DNA of 64,000 bases from Aliidiomarina sanyensis (GCF_003987175.1 NZ_PIPM01000004.1:62001-126000), one strand, 5' to 3'. Shown: positions 20,821 to 30,588, counted from the stretch's first letter. A program made the numbers and translations. The notes: generated by a model not told the origin, from the letters alone.

Positions 20821-20847
20821 AAAAAAAAGCCCACGGGGCGTGGGCTT
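20821..20847 (-). terminator. Intrinsic terminator after rpoZ
   Basis: On the minus strand AAGCCCACG and CGTGGGCTT form a nine-pair stem with a three-base loop, followed by an unbroken run of T. It begins eight bases past the rpoZ stop and ends rpoZ transcripts before spoT. Confidence 0.85.
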
Positions 20848-20854
20848 CTTCGTA

Positions 20855-21136
20855 CTATTCTTCGTTTTCGCTGGTTTTCAGCGCGGTCATAGCCGCCACG
20901 TCCGCTTCGTCTCGTGCGAACTTCTCTTCCTGATCATCCTGATCTAAGCGTTCTGCATCGATTAAACCGGCTTCGATCTCGCGCAATGCGATAACGGTGG
21001 GCTTTTCATTCTGCGTTTCAACTAATGGCTCTTTGCCCTGACTGGCGATTTGACGCGCCCGACGTGCAGCGACCAGAACTAAGTCAAACCGGTTGCCAAT
21101 ACGATCTACTGCATCTTCAACTGTTACCCGTGCCAT
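20855..21136 (-). CDS. rpoZ: RNA polymerase omega subunit
   Basis: Assists assembly of the beta-prime subunit and forms part of a ppGpp site on RNA polymerase. The 93 residues start [30 protein letters not shown], a close match to the family N-terminus, and continue with the typical [17 protein letters not shown] and an acidic tail. It lies 104 bases after gmk and before spoT, as in E. coli. Confidence 0.97.
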   Translation of the reverse strand: MARVTVEDAVDRIGNRFDLVLVAARRARQIASQGKEPLVETQNEKPTVIALREIEAGLIDAERLDQDDQEEKFARDEADVAAMTALKTSENEE

Positions 21137-21240
21137 TTTTTACTCCGCCTTAAAAAGAATCTTTCGTATTCGTTCAAATTCGAGCCAAAACGCTCAAAAG
21201 GGCAAATATTGTACTGTAAACTGCCCACTTAAGCCAAGCG

Positions 21241-21870
21241 CTATTCCTGAATGAGGTCCTTTAAAACCTCGCGATGACGAATCTGCTGCTTCGAACGTCG
21301 CATCCGCTGACACATGACGATATGCTCCAAGTTGGCCACTGAGTCCTCAAAATCCTCATTCACGATCAAATAGCTGAATTCCGCATAATGAGACATCTCG
21401 TGATGTGCTTTAGCCATTCGCTTCGCAATCACTTCATCTGAATCTTGCCCGCGCGTCCGCAACCGACGTTCTAATTCTTCAGTCGACGGTGGCAAGATAA
21501 AAATGGTGTGGACGCCCGGGTAGGCTGCTTTTACCTGGCGCGTTCCTTGCCAATCAATGTCTAAAAAGACATCAATTCCGTCCGCTAAGGTCTTCTCGAT
21601 CACGGTGCGTGAGGTGCCGTAATAGTGGTCAAACACCTTTGCCCACTCGTAGAAGTTTCCTTCTTCAACTTGCTGCAGGAAGGTTGCTTCATCGACAAAA
21701 TGATAGTGCACCCCATTCACCTCTCCGGGACGAGGCTTGCGGGTCGTGGTGCTCACTGAGACCACCATAGAGCCATCGTCGTGACGGTCTAAGAGTGCTT
21801 TGATAAGACTGGATTTTCCGGCACCGCTCGGAGCGGCAATGACGAACAGGTTTCCACTGACGTTTGACAT
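21241..21870 (-). CDS. gmk: Guanylate kinase
   Basis: Phosphorylates GMP to GDP. The chosen ATG at 21868-21870 gives 209 residues, the usual length, with the P-loop PSGAGKSS at 14-21, the GMP-binding [15 protein letters not shown] and [11 protein letters not shown]. The frame stays open upstream to 21990, but that 40-residue extension has no family counterpart. It heads the gmk-rpoZ pair and is divergent from lemA. Confidence 0.96.
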   Translation of the reverse strand: MSNVSGNLFVIAAPSGAGKSSLIKALLDRHDDGSMVVSVSTTTRKPRPGEVNGVHYHFVDEATFLQQVEEGNFYEWAKVFDHYYGTSRTVIEKTLADGIDVFLDIDWQGTRQVKAAYPGVHTIFILPPSTEELERRLRTRGQDSDEVIAKRMAKAHHEMSHYAEFSYLIVNEDFEDSVANLEHIVMCQRMRRSKQQIRHREVLKDLIQE

Positions 21871-22091
21871 AAGCAACCAAGAACCCGTGTATTTTGATTG
21901 CACGTTAAAGTACACGAAAATCCCCAAATGCGCCAATAAAACCTGAATCTTTGAGGGATCCCTGGGCCAGTTTTTATTCGTTTGGGACATCGTTTAAATA
22001 TGCGAGATGACATGTCTTTTCGGGAACTTCCGTGCTATAAAAGTGCCATTGAAAACAGGGACAAAATCCCATTCTTACGAGGATAAAGACC

Positions 22092-22682
22092 ATGGAACTT
22101 TGGATTATTATTGCCATTCTCGTCCTGCTCGTTTTCTATATCGTGCGGGTCTACAACCAACTAGTGGCTTTAAAAAACCGCTATCAAAATGCATTTGCAC
22201 AAATTGATGTGCAACTGAAACGGCGTTATGACTTGATTCCTAATTTAGTGGAAACCGCGAAAGCCTATCTCAAGCATGAGCGTGAAACACTGGAAGCAGT
22301 GGTCGAGGCACGAAACCAAGCAGCGGCGGCCCTGAAGAATGCCTCTGCAGCGCCCGGTGATGCGCAAGCGATGGGCCAATTAGCGGGCGCCGAAGGTGCA
22401 TTGTCCAATGCACTCGGGCGCTTAAACGTAGTCATGGAAGCCTATCCTGATTTGAAAGCTAACCAGAACATGATGCAGTTAAGCGAAGAGCTAACCAGCA
22501 CCGAAAACCGAGTTGCGTTCTCACGTCAGTCGTTCAATGATTCGGTGATGGCCTACAACACGTATCGCCAATCCTTCCCGCCCGTTTTCTTCGCCAGCAT
22601 GTTCGGTCATCCGACCGATGCAACCCTGCTGCAATTCGAAGATCGGGAAGCGATCCAAAAAGCGCCTGAAGTGAAATTTTAA
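22092..22682 (+). CDS. lemA: LemA family membrane protein
   Basis: A 196-residue protein with one N-terminal membrane helix (LWIIIAILVLLVFYIVRVYNQL) and an extended helical domain typical of LemA, recognised by YNQLVALKNR and QIDVQLKRRYDLIPNLVETAK. LemA proteins are often encoded next to metallopeptidases, but their biochemical role is not settled. GAGGATAAAGACC precedes the ATG. It is 15 bases upstream of the M48 peptidase gene and surely forms an operon with it. Confidence 0.92.
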   Translation: MELWIIIAILVLLVFYIVRVYNQLVALKNRYQNAFAQIDVQLKRRYDLIPNLVETAKAYLKHERETLEAVVEARNQAAAALKNASAAPGDAQAMGQLAGAEGALSNALGRLNVVMEAYPDLKANQNMMQLSEELTSTENRVAFSRQSFNDSVMAYNTYRQSFPPVFFASMFGHPTDATLLQFEDREAIQKAPEVKF

Positions 22683-22697
22683 GGCGCGAAGTACAGC

Positions 22698-24659
22698 ATG
22701 GCATCGATGGACTTTTTTGAACATCAAGCAGTTGCAAAACGGAATACACGACTGCTTGTAATTCTCTTCGGCCTCGCCGTGATCAGCTTGCTGATTCTGA
22801 CGGGGCTTTTGGTCGCTGCATTTACCGGCGGGGTGCACTCGACCCAGCAGCCGGTTGGCGCAACACAACCATCTGAGTTCATTCTTCAGTGGGATATCAT
22901 CCTTGCGGTCATGGGGATGACTCTCTCTGCGATCAGTCTTGCGGTACTCTACAAATGGTCTCAGTTGAGGGGTGGCGGCCGTGTGGTTGCCGAAGCACTC
23001 GGTGGGCGAAGACTATCTCCCGACAGTACGGATCCGGTTGAGCGGAAGATTCTCAATGTCACGGAAGAAATGGCCATCGCGGCAAATATGCCCGTTCCGC
23101 CCGTTTACATGCTCAGCAACGAGTCGGGGATCAATGCATTTGCTGCAGGTTACTCACCGCGCGATGCGGTGATCGGCGTGACCCGCGGCTGTGTCGAAAA
23201 TCTCACCCGCGACCAACTACAAGGGGTTGTGGCCCATGAGATTGCGCACATTCTGAATGGTGATATGCGCATGAACATCCGCATCATGGCCATTCTCAAT
23301 GGCATTTTGTTCATCAGCCACGCTGGCTATTTGCTGATGCGCACCGGGATGTACAGCCGACGCAATGATAAAAATCCACTGCCACTACTTGGCATCGGCC
23401 TCCTGATTATTGGTTCGGTTGGTATCCTCTTCGGCAACCTCATTAAAGCAGCGGTGAGCCGACAGCGCGAGTATCTAGCAGATGCCTCTGCCGTCCAATT
23501 TACTCGGAATCCCGATGGCATTGGGGGAGCTCTTGAGCAAATTGGCGCGCTGCAAAAGAAAGGTCCCGGCAGCAAAGTGGAAAGCAAGAATGCTGATGAA
23601 GCAGCGCACCTGTTCTTCGGGCAGGCGGTCAACAAATTCATGTCAGTTTTCGCCACCCACCCTCCACTTGAAAAGCGCATTAAACGCGTTCGTCCATCGT
23701 GGGATGGGGTCTTTCGTGCCAATCCTCGGCAAACCCTTGCTGAAGAGCTTGCCCGAGAACCCGGTGCGAACCAAGCGTCACAGAAAGAGCAGACTCAAGC
23801 GCGCAAAGACAAGTTGATGCAAACCGTTCTCACCGGTGCCGTCTTAGGGTCCGGTGCTGCAATTGGCACCGGTGTTGCCGGTGGAGCGGATGCCGCAACC
23901 ATGGGAACACAAAGTGCGATCGCCTTAAGCGACGAGTTGCGGCAAGAAGCCCGCCAGCAAGCAGGCGCAGAAGCGATCATTTTTGCCCTTGCCCTTTCCA
24001 GTGTGCCCGATATGCAAGTTCGACAATTGGCCGTCATCGAAAACTCGCACGGGGAGGAATTGCGGAAACGGACAGAAGTCGACTATCAGCGAGTTGTTGA
24101 TCTCCCGCTTGAACAACGTTTGCCGCTCGTCGAGCTCTCTATCCCTGCGTTGAAGACCTTGGAAGAGAAAGAAGCCTTCGCGATACTTAAAACCCTTGAG
24201 CGGGTCATTGCCGTCGACCAACAAATGACTCTCTATGACTGGTGCTTAACACAGATCGTACGGCGCTACGTGCATGCTGAATTTAAACCCAATCAACGGG
24301 TCCCACTGGTCAAAACGCGCTTTAAAACCGACGCAGAATATACGCTTTCGGTCCTTGCTCACTACGGTCATCCAGGGGATAAATCGTCGTTTTACGCAGC
24401 GTTTGATGCAGGAGCGAAATGTTTCGGCCGCGATCTGAAGCCATTTGAGCGCGATCACTTCAGCTTCGGTGACCTCGGTGACGTGCTTGATCGCGTGAAT
24501 GAATGGGGCCCTAAGGACAAAGAAACCTTGGTTAATGCATGGATTCTCTGCGCCGAATACGATGGCGAAGTCACCATCATCGAACAAAAGCTACTTACCG
24601 CACTTTCCGCGTGCATTGGCGAACCGATTCCTGACACCAGTCTAAACGCAACCGGTTAA
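22698..24659 (+). CDS. M48 metallopeptidase with long C-terminal extension
   Basis: HtpX/Ste24-type zinc peptidase of 653 residues, about twice the length of HtpX. Membrane helices near 18-42 and 64-86 precede the catalytic HEIAH (180-184); the third ligand is Glu258 in RQREYLADASA, and two more helices lie between them. After THPPLEKRIKRVRP comes an Ala/Gly-rich stretch (about 370-410) and a helical domain whose end (NAWILCAEYDGEVTIIEQKLLTALSACIGEPIP) resembles a TerB-like bundle; that last point is inference. Coupling to LemA suggests joint work in envelope protein quality control. Confidence 0.9.
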   Translation: MASMDFFEHQAVAKRNTRLLVILFGLAVISLLILTGLLVAAFTGGVHSTQQPVGATQPSEFILQWDIILAVMGMTLSAISLAVLYKWSQLRGGGRVVAEALGGRRLSPDSTDPVERKILNVTEEMAIAANMPVPPVYMLSNESGINAFAAGYSPRDAVIGVTRGCVENLTRDQLQGVVAHEIAHILNGDMRMNIRIMAILNGILFISHAGYLLMRTGMYSRRNDKNPLPLLGIGLLIIGSVGILFGNLIKAAVSRQREYLADASAVQFTRNPDGIGGALEQIGALQKKGPGSKVESKNADEAAHLFFGQAVNKFMSVFATHPPLEKRIKRVRPSWDGVFRANPRQTLAEELAREPGANQASQKEQTQARKDKLMQTVLTGAVLGSGAAIGTGVAGGADAATMGTQSAIALSDELRQEARQQAGAEAIIFALALSSVPDMQVRQLAVIENSHGEELRKRTEVDYQRVVDLPLEQRLPLVELSIPALKTLEEKEAFAILKTLERVIAVDQQMTLYDWCLTQIVRRYVHAEFKPNQRVPLVKTRFKTDAEYTLSVLAHYGHPGDKSSFYAAFDAGAKCFGRDLKPFERDHFSFGDLGDVLDRVNEWGPKDKETLVNAWILCAEYDGEVTIIEQKLLTALSACIGEPIPDTSLNATG

Positions 24660-24693
24660 AGGTTTGACGCATCAACAGAGAATGTCGGGGTGC

Positions 24694-25653
24694 TTATGGC
24701 GCCCCGATCTCTTGGATCAACTGCTCCGCCGTCATCACTGGATGCTCCTGCATAAAGCAATGACCGCCGGGAACCACTGCCACTCCCCGAACTGCTGGAT
24801 TGCGCTGCCAATAATTCATCGAGGTGTGCACAAAGGGATAGGTGTGTTCACCCACCCAAACTTGAGTCGGTGTCTCGAGGGTTTGTAATGCCGGCCACAG
24901 CCCTTCGGCATAGGACGAGAAGATCTCCGCCTCACGCTCGGGAGCACACTTTAAACGACGTCCACCACCGCGCATGGGTTCAGTTGCGTGCTCCGCATAA
25001 GCGAGAAGTGCAGCATCAGTCCATCCGCGAAACATTCCCCGCCCCTGCAAAGACTCAATCACGGCGGCGAGTGATGGCCATTCCATCCGACGTCGGCGCG
25101 CCTTACGGGCGATCGGGTTGAGTTTATACACGCCAAACCAGCGAAGCGGCGACAGTACTTGAATCATCCGAGGTGAGAAGACGATCGGATCAAGTAACAG
25201 TAACCGATCAAACAGCTGAGGATCTTGAGATGCTGCCAAAGACGTGAGCACGCCCCCAAAACTATGGCCAACGCCCACGGGCTGCTGTCCTGGATAGTGC
25301 GCACGCAGGTGATACCAAGCTTCTCGAACGATCAACGCTGAATTGTTCCAGCCAATAAATGGACCACCATGATCACTATCACCATGACCTTGTGCATCGT
25401 GCAGGACCAGATCCGCATGGGGGTGAAGTGCCATCAGGAGCGGTAAGTAGGTCAATCCTGAGTAGGAATTACCATGGATGAAGTGGAGCACGGGGCGACT
25501 TGAACCTGCGTGGGATTGCGTCCGGAGTCCTCTCAGCTTGAACCCTGCTTTTGTCTCAATAACATAAGGAATCCACGGAATCTCACCATGCTGAACCGTG
25601 GTCTTTTGATCGTAAACCCGCGTAACCCATTGCATATCAAGCAAGCACTCCAT
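24694..25653 (-). CDS. Alpha/beta hydrolase
   Basis: Cytoplasmic alpha/beta-fold hydrolase of 319 residues. The nucleophile elbow is GHSFGG (Ser131), the oxyanion region HFIHGNSYSG, an acidic residue lies in a late beta strand and the catalytic histidine is in PGGHCFMQEHP near the C-terminus. No signal peptide is evident. The substrate cannot be read from sequence; esterase or thioesterase-like activity is possible. A second in-frame ATG six codons in (25635) is an equally plausible start. It is divergent from fpr. Confidence 0.88.
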   Translation of the reverse strand: MECLLDMQWVTRVYDQKTTVQHGEIPWIPYVIETKAGFKLRGLRTQSHAGSSRPVLHFIHGNSYSGLTYLPLLMALHPHADLVLHDAQGHGDSDHGGPFIGWNNSALIVREAWYHLRAHYPGQQPVGVGHSFGGVLTSLAASQDPQLFDRLLLLDPIVFSPRMIQVLSPLRWFGVYKLNPIARKARRRRMEWPSLAAVIESLQGRGMFRGWTDAALLAYAEHATEPMRGGGRRLKCAPEREAEIFSSYAEGLWPALQTLETPTQVWVGEHTYPFVHTSMNYWQRNPAVRGVAVVPGGHCFMQEHPVMTAEQLIQEIGAP

Positions 25654-25770
25654 CCATCTTGTTCTCGAATCGTCGCAATAACATACGTGGGGTGCAAGCC
25701 AATTGGTTGTGGTGTGATAAAAAAGTCTTCATCATACCCCTTTTCGATTTAGATAAAGCATGAGGAACCT

Positions 25771-26514
25771 ATGGCCACTTGGATTACCGGCACTGTGGTT
25801 GAAAACAAACGTTGGCATGATTCGCTATTTAGTTTACGAGTCAAAACGGAGCCCTTTGAATTCACTGCGGGACAGTTTGTTCGTTTAGGACTCCCAGGAC
25901 CAGAGAAGCGTATCCAACGGGCCTATTCTTTGGTGAATTCGCCCGGCACAGAGATTCTCGATTTCATGGTAACCACGGTCCCCGAAGGCGAGTTATCGCC
26001 CCGTTTAGATCAACTCAAACCCGGCGACACCGTAGAGGTTAGTCAGCCTCCGAGCGGCTTCTTCATTTTAAGCGAGATTCCCGATGGAAGAAGCTTGTGG
26101 TTGATCGGCACGGGGACTGGAATTGGCCCGTACTTCTCCATGTTAGGCACCGAGGAGCCCTGGGAACGTTACCAAAACATTTACCTTATCCATGGGGTTC
26201 GAAGCCAGGCAGACCTTATCTATCCAGAACTAATCCACCAGTGGCAAGACCGGTACCCAAACCGCTTCACTTACCAACCCGTGGTTACCCGGGAACCGGT
26301 CGTTGGTGCCCTACAAGCGCGAATTCCTGCCCTGATTCGCAGTGGAGAGCTTGAGCGAGCCACTGGAGGCACCTTAGATACCGACGCACAAATCATGTTG
26401 TGTGGTAACCCGCAAATGATCACCGATGCAAAAGCCGAGCTGTCCGCCAAAGGCCTTGAAATCAACCTTCGTCGCCGCCCTGGAAATGTTACCGTAGAGC
26501 AGTACTGGAAATAA
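25771..26514 (+). CDS. fpr: Ferredoxin/flavodoxin-NADP+ reductase
   Basis: FAD enzyme that moves electrons between NADPH and ferredoxin or flavodoxin, used in oxidative stress and in radical or Fe-S enzyme activation. The 247 residues match the bacterial Fpr type: FAD motif RAYSLVNSPG, NADP motif GTGTGIGPYFSML, the CGNPQMI loop and a C-terminus ending QYWK with the aromatic residue near the flavin. GAGGAACCT precedes the ATG. It converges on the PH-domain pair with three bases between stops. Confidence 0.94.
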   Translation: MATWITGTVVENKRWHDSLFSLRVKTEPFEFTAGQFVRLGLPGPEKRIQRAYSLVNSPGTEILDFMVTTVPEGELSPRLDQLKPGDTVEVSQPPSGFFILSEIPDGRSLWLIGTGTGIGPYFSMLGTEEPWERYQNIYLIHGVRSQADLIYPELIHQWQDRYPNRFTYQPVVTREPVVGALQARIPALIRSGELERATGGTLDTDAQIMLCGNPQMITDAKAELSAKGLEINLRRRPGNVTVEQYWK

Positions 26515-26517
26515 CGA

Positions 26518-27975
26518 TTACATCCAGCGCCGGTAATCGGAGCGGGTAACGTCCAGCAATTGCGCCTGCAGTGCTTTGGCTTCCTCCAAGGGAACGGAGG
26601 CAATATGCAATACCCCCGCGGCACTACTTATGTGCAGATTGGCGACGCCGAGCACACGCTGCAGGGGGCCTTGCGTTCGGGTCACCGCCTGCATTTTTGC
26701 CGCCGGCATCCACATTTCGCGTTGCCCGATAAATCCATGGCGGAGCGCCAGCCACAGCCCGTCAAAGTGATAAGCGAAACGTCGCCACCACCGCAAACGC
26801 ACAACCAGCAAAAAAACAAATACCCCGAGGGCCACCCAAACCCCAAAGAATAACCCAGCGACCAAGGTTAAAAGGGCCACATGCTGCGGAAAATAGCTCC
26901 AATGGACCGATTGCCATTGAGGTGATGTCAGTCGTAAATCCGACCGAATGTCTTCAAGCAACGCTTGGTGAGCGCAGGGAATGGTGAATTTCCCATCTTG
27001 CTTCTGGGCATGGCCGCCAGCTTGTGAAATTCGAATTTGAAACCGTTGCAGCAAACGCCCCATCCAAGACTGCCGAATATCCACCTGCTGTAACTTCTGC
27101 ACCCGAAAACTGCGCGATAATGTGGAGGTAAATCCAGCTTGGTAGCGCACGCGGTCGCCCTGCCGTACCAAGCGATAGCCATAGTACTGGTTGAAATAAA
27201 ACAACACCGTGCCAAGTACAAAAATGACCAATGCAAACAGTGTCACGCTGCCAACCACTAGCACGGCTTCTGCCGTACTCGGAAACTGCTCGAAGACGGT
27301 TTCAATCCGATCACGGACACGCTGGCCAACATAAGGGTTTGAGAAAAGCAGGGTGGCAAGCACACCCACAACCACAAACACGTTTTGCATTAATCCAATC
27401 CGCAACACTTCGGCATTTCTCAACGTGAATCCAAAATCTGCTTGTTCAGGAGTGACTGAGCTCAACGCAGTGTCGGCGGATCGCTCCACATCAACGTGCG
27501 CCGTGGCAGCAGCTTGCTGCTCAGCAAGAATGTCCCGTTGGACTTGCTGGGCCCGCGCACTCCGAATCCCAGCCACTTCGACTTCTTGCGCTTTGCTTCC
27601 GGCACTTTGTAACTTGAGTACTGCGAGACCAAACGGACGGAAATAAGCAGGTTGCTCCACATCCGCTTGCTGAATTCGATCATAATCAAGATTGAGTTCA
27701 ACTTTTCGAAAGACCCCTTGGCGGACCCGAATGCGCCCCTCCTCCGTCACGAAGAAAAAGCGCCGATAACGCAGCACGGTCGTGATCAATAATAAAACGA
27801 GAAAGCCGACCAGAATATGGGGAATGAAATCACGCACGCGGTCCACCGCGATAAATAACCCGGCAAGTACGGGAACTGCCTGATACAGATGTTTTCCGGC
27901 TAAGCGCACGCTGCTAAAAAAGAAGAAAATCAAGGCGAGCAGTGGCAGGCGCTCCCAGGTTAAACGTCCACTCAT
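26518..27975 (-). CDS. YdbT-like membrane protein with bacterial PH domains
   Basis: A 485-residue membrane protein with several hydrophobic pairs alternating with bPH2 (DUF304) domains, recognised by RRFFFVTEEGRIRVRQGVFRK, GYRLVRQGDRVRYQAGF and YHFDGLWLALRHGFIG. E. coli and Bacillus YdbS/YdbT pairs have the same layout; their role is unclear, though B. subtilis homologues are linked to resistance to membrane-active peptides. Its start overlaps the end of the ydbS-like gene by four bases, so the two are translated together. Confidence 0.88.
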   Translation of the reverse strand: MSGRLTWERLPLLALIFFFFSSVRLAGKHLYQAVPVLAGLFIAVDRVRDFIPHILVGFLVLLLITTVLRYRRFFFVTEEGRIRVRQGVFRKVELNLDYDRIQQADVEQPAYFRPFGLAVLKLQSAGSKAQEVEVAGIRSARAQQVQRDILAEQQAAATAHVDVERSADTALSSVTPEQADFGFTLRNAEVLRIGLMQNVFVVVGVLATLLFSNPYVGQRVRDRIETVFEQFPSTAEAVLVVGSVTLFALVIFVLGTVLFYFNQYYGYRLVRQGDRVRYQAGFTSTLSRSFRVQKLQQVDIRQSWMGRLLQRFQIRISQAGGHAQKQDGKFTIPCAHQALLEDIRSDLRLTSPQWQSVHWSYFPQHVALLTLVAGLFFGVWVALGVFVFLLVVRLRWWRRFAYHFDGLWLALRHGFIGQREMWMPAAKMQAVTRTQGPLQRVLGVANLHISSAAGVLHIASVPLEEAKALQAQLLDVTRSDYRRWM

Positions 27976-28520
27976 AGCGACGTTCCTGTATCGCGCTGAG
28001 ATTCTGCAGATTCCGTTTTCCCCGCAACGGTAATCGGTTCATCAAGTTGCGGCTCCTCCCGAATGATTTTTAATAAGTCATCACGAAGCGACGTCGCACG
28101 GTCTACGGGAAGCCCCGGCAAAATCAGATCCGCCCCGCTGCCACCTGCGGTGAAAATGATCAGTCGAGAGAGACCTAAAAGACGTTCAAATGGGCTTTGC
28201 TCGATTTCAAGATGCTGAATTCGATTATGGGTCACAGCTGTGTGGCGAAGCCACAAAGCACCAACCCGAAAATGCACCTCCTCAGGGAGCACCGCATACG
28301 CAGTCACGCGATATCGACGTGGAGCCCACAGAAAGACCATTCCAAGCCAAATCAACAGTAAGCTCCCCCAGCCGATATATCCAACCCACAGGGGAATCCG
28401 CTCAACAAACACGACGGCCACTGTGAGTGGGATCACGAGCATGAGGACAAAAAGTGTTTTATCGATACGGAGTAGATGGGTGTATTTGGGCGACACCGCC
28501 TGCCAATTCGGTTCTTGCAT
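27972..28520 (-). CDS. YdbS-like PH-domain membrane protein
   Basis: Small partner of the YdbT-like protein: 182 residues from the ATG at 28518-28520, with two adjacent membrane helices (LFVLMLVIPLTVAVVFV and GYIGWGSLLLIWLGMVFLW) and one bPH2 domain (VLPEEVHFRVGALWLRHTAV, HNRIQHLEIEQSPFERLLGL). GAGGGATC precedes this ATG; an earlier in-frame start at 28565 has no such signal. Function is unknown beyond the family association. Confidence 0.87.
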   Translation of the reverse strand: MQEPNWQAVSPKYTHLLRIDKTLFVLMLVIPLTVAVVFVERIPLWVGYIGWGSLLLIWLGMVFLWAPRRYRVTAYAVLPEEVHFRVGALWLRHTAVTHNRIQHLEIEQSPFERLLGLSRLIIFTAGGSGADLILPGLPVDRATSLRDDLLKIIREEPQLDEPITVAGKTESAESQRDTGTSL

Positions 28521-28713
28521 GATCCCTCGCACAGCGAAATGTTTACTTACACTTAAATGTACCAAGGGCGCTGGACGCTGAGAAGTTTTTCTTCAATAGT
28601 TAAAGAACGTGAAGGCGGGAATATAGGCCTTCGGACGTTCGTTATCGGTCAGGTACAGCTCGTCTGGCTCCCCTGCATAGAATGAAGAGGAGACGCATCG
28701 CAAGGAGGTTCCT

Positions 28714-29619
28714 ATGAAACGCTGGACAATGTGGATAAGTGCCCTCTGCCTTCCCTTGACTTGGGTTGCGACAAGCGCAACCTATGCATCCACAGATATC
28801 TCAGGCAACCCCAATGCCAATGCAACAGCAGATAGAATTCATTGGGTCGTCAATACCGCACCTCCATTTCATGTGGTCTCAGGCCCCTTGCAAGGCCAAG
28901 GTATTTGCGATGTCCTCATGGAGGCCGTTAAAGAGGCGTTACCAGACGTTCAGAGTACCCGCTACATACTGCCGCAAACACGGATTCGCCAACAGTTCGA
29001 TCGCAATGAAAATCAATGCTTTCCCTGCATGATATATCGGCCCGAAGCGGTTCGTGGTGTCGCGTATTCAAAGCCGACTCATTTTTATTATCCCCACGGG
29101 ATTATCACGACCGCAGTGCATGCTCGTCGAATTCGTGAAACCTATGGTGAACCACTCCCCCTACGTCAATTTCTGCGTGAATCTGATCTTCGTTTTGGCT
29201 ATCCGGCCGGTCGAGTGTATGGCGACCTGCAACCCATCCTCGAGGAAGTCTCACCAGATGATAGCTATCGTGTGGTCCACACCGGAGAAAACGCGACCTT
29301 GGCCATTTTAGCAATGATTAAAGCCGGTCGAATTGACTACACCATTGATTACCAAATTCTGGCTGAGTTTGATCGTCAAGTAAGTGGAAACACATTGGAG
29401 TTTATTGAAATTGAGGAGACGGCGGGAGCACACATACTCGGCGCCATCGGATGTACCGACAATGCGTGGGGGCACGCCATCATTGAACAAATCAACAACG
29501 TCATGCCCCGTGTGCGAGAAAATGCGCAGTTCCTACAGGTCCTCGATCAGTGGTTTCGCCATAAACCCGAATCGACACCCTACCGCGAGCTTTTGAGGGA
29601 CCGCGTCTGGAACGAATAG
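28714..29619 (+). CDS. Periplasmic solute-binding-like protein (TIGR02285 type)
   Basis: A 301-residue exported protein with a signal peptide (MKRWTMWISALCLPLTWVATSATYA) and a type 2 periplasmic binding fold of the SBP_bac_3 kind; the WVVNTAPPFHV start, the FPCMIYRPEAVRGVAYSKP segment and GRIDYTIDYQILAEF fit the TIGR02285 group. No permease or ATPase gene is nearby, so it probably acts as a sensor, scavenger or orphan binding protein. AAGGAGG precedes the ATG strongly. Confidence 0.82.
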   Translation: MKRWTMWISALCLPLTWVATSATYASTDISGNPNANATADRIHWVVNTAPPFHVVSGPLQGQGICDVLMEAVKEALPDVQSTRYILPQTRIRQQFDRNENQCFPCMIYRPEAVRGVAYSKPTHFYYPHGIITTAVHARRIRETYGEPLPLRQFLRESDLRFGYPAGRVYGDLQPILEEVSPDDSYRVVHTGENATLAILAMIKAGRIDYTIDYQILAEFDRQVSGNTLEFIEIEETAGAHILGAIGCTDNAWGHAIIEQINNVMPRVRENAQFLQVLDQWFRHKPESTPYRELLRDRVWNE

Positions 29620-29631
29620 AAATGCAAACCC

Positions 29632-30588
29632 TCAGCTAGCGGACCGAGTGTCCGCCAGCGCAATAAGATAGTCAGCGAGCGCACCCATTCCCGTTTTTTT
29701 AACCCCGGCGACCCGTTCTGCACCTTGGTTGTAATTGGTATTGGTATTCACGTCATACACATACAGACGTCCATCTGCAGCTTCGATCACCTCAATCCCA
29801 GCTACATCGACCTGCGCGTGATGCAGGAAGGTTTCGAGCTTCTCGATCAGCGGATGACCATCGAACCGCTGAGTAATGGTGAACTTCGAAGGCGCAGGCG
29901 TCGGAGCTTCTGTCGTCGGGCAAAAAGCATCCCCCACGGCGCATACATCGGCAGGGCAGAGTTCAAAGCCCTGCTCGGTATTCACATCAACGGCGTAGAC
30001 AAAGCGCCGACCAACAAATTCACAGCGTGTGATGTGCGGTGCTTTCGGTTGAATATACGCTTGCAAGAGCCATAAGCCATCAAGAGGCTCTTCATACTGC
30101 GCTGAATCAACAAACAAACGGAGTTCATCAAGGGTGTTGAACCGCATGACACCTAAGCCTTTCCCGCCCCGGTTCGGTTTCAGTATCAGCGGCCACACAC
30201 CAAATGCTTGTGCCGCAGGAACGAGTTCATGGCGCCCGACAACAGCGCGGGTGCTGGGGACATCAAGCCCTGCTTTTTGTAAGGCTGCATATTGGGAAAC
30301 TTTGCAGACTTCCAAGTACAGTGCGGGTGTGCCATTGACGACGGTGCGTCCGTGCTGCTCCAACCAAGTCAATGCCATGCGCGTGAGCTCCGGTGCAAAC
30401 CGATGGCCTCGCGTGTGGGAGCTCGCGCTCATGCGGTTGTAATACACCGCGTCTTCCGGCGTTTTATCAAGGCTAATGGTGCCGGTATCCAGAAACCATT
30501 CATTGAATTCAACCCCACGCGCTGCAAACTCGGCACGCAGGGGCACAAGCCACTCTTCATTTTCGTGGAGCACGTAAATTGGCCGCAT
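29632..30588 (-). CDS. ATP-grasp ligase, RimK-like
   Basis: Predicted carboxylate-amine ligase of 318 residues. The nucleotide-binding lid and core are visible in WPLILKPNRGGKGLGVMRF, and the metal-binding end in AGIEVIEAADGRLYVYDVNTNTNYN. Such enzymes form amide bonds with ATP, for example in RimK or glutathione-like ligation; the substrate here is not known. The ATG at 30586-30588, preceded by AGAGAGG, is preferred over an upstream start at 30663 that adds 25 residues. It is divergent from the peroxiredoxin gene. Confidence 0.85.
   Translation of the reverse strand: MRPIYVLHENEEWLVPLRAEFAARGVEFNEWFLDTGTISLDKTPEDAVYYNRMSASSHTRGHRFAPELTRMALTWLEQHGRTVVNGTPALYLEVCKVSQYAALQKAGLDVPSTRAVVGRHELVPAAQAFGVWPLILKPNRGGKGLGVMRFNTLDELRLFVDSAQYEEPLDGLWLLQAYIQPKAPHITRCEFVGRRFVYAVDVNTEQGFELCPADVCAVGDAFCPTTEAPTPAPSKFTITQRFDGHPLIEKLETFLHHAQVDVAGIEVIEAADGRLYVYDVNTNTNYNQGAERVAGVKKTGMGALADYLIALADTRSAS

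Noticed and set aside
20765-20947. 60-codon plus-strand frame between spoT and rpoZ
   Set aside because: It crosses the rpoZ terminator and the rpoZ coding end in antisense.
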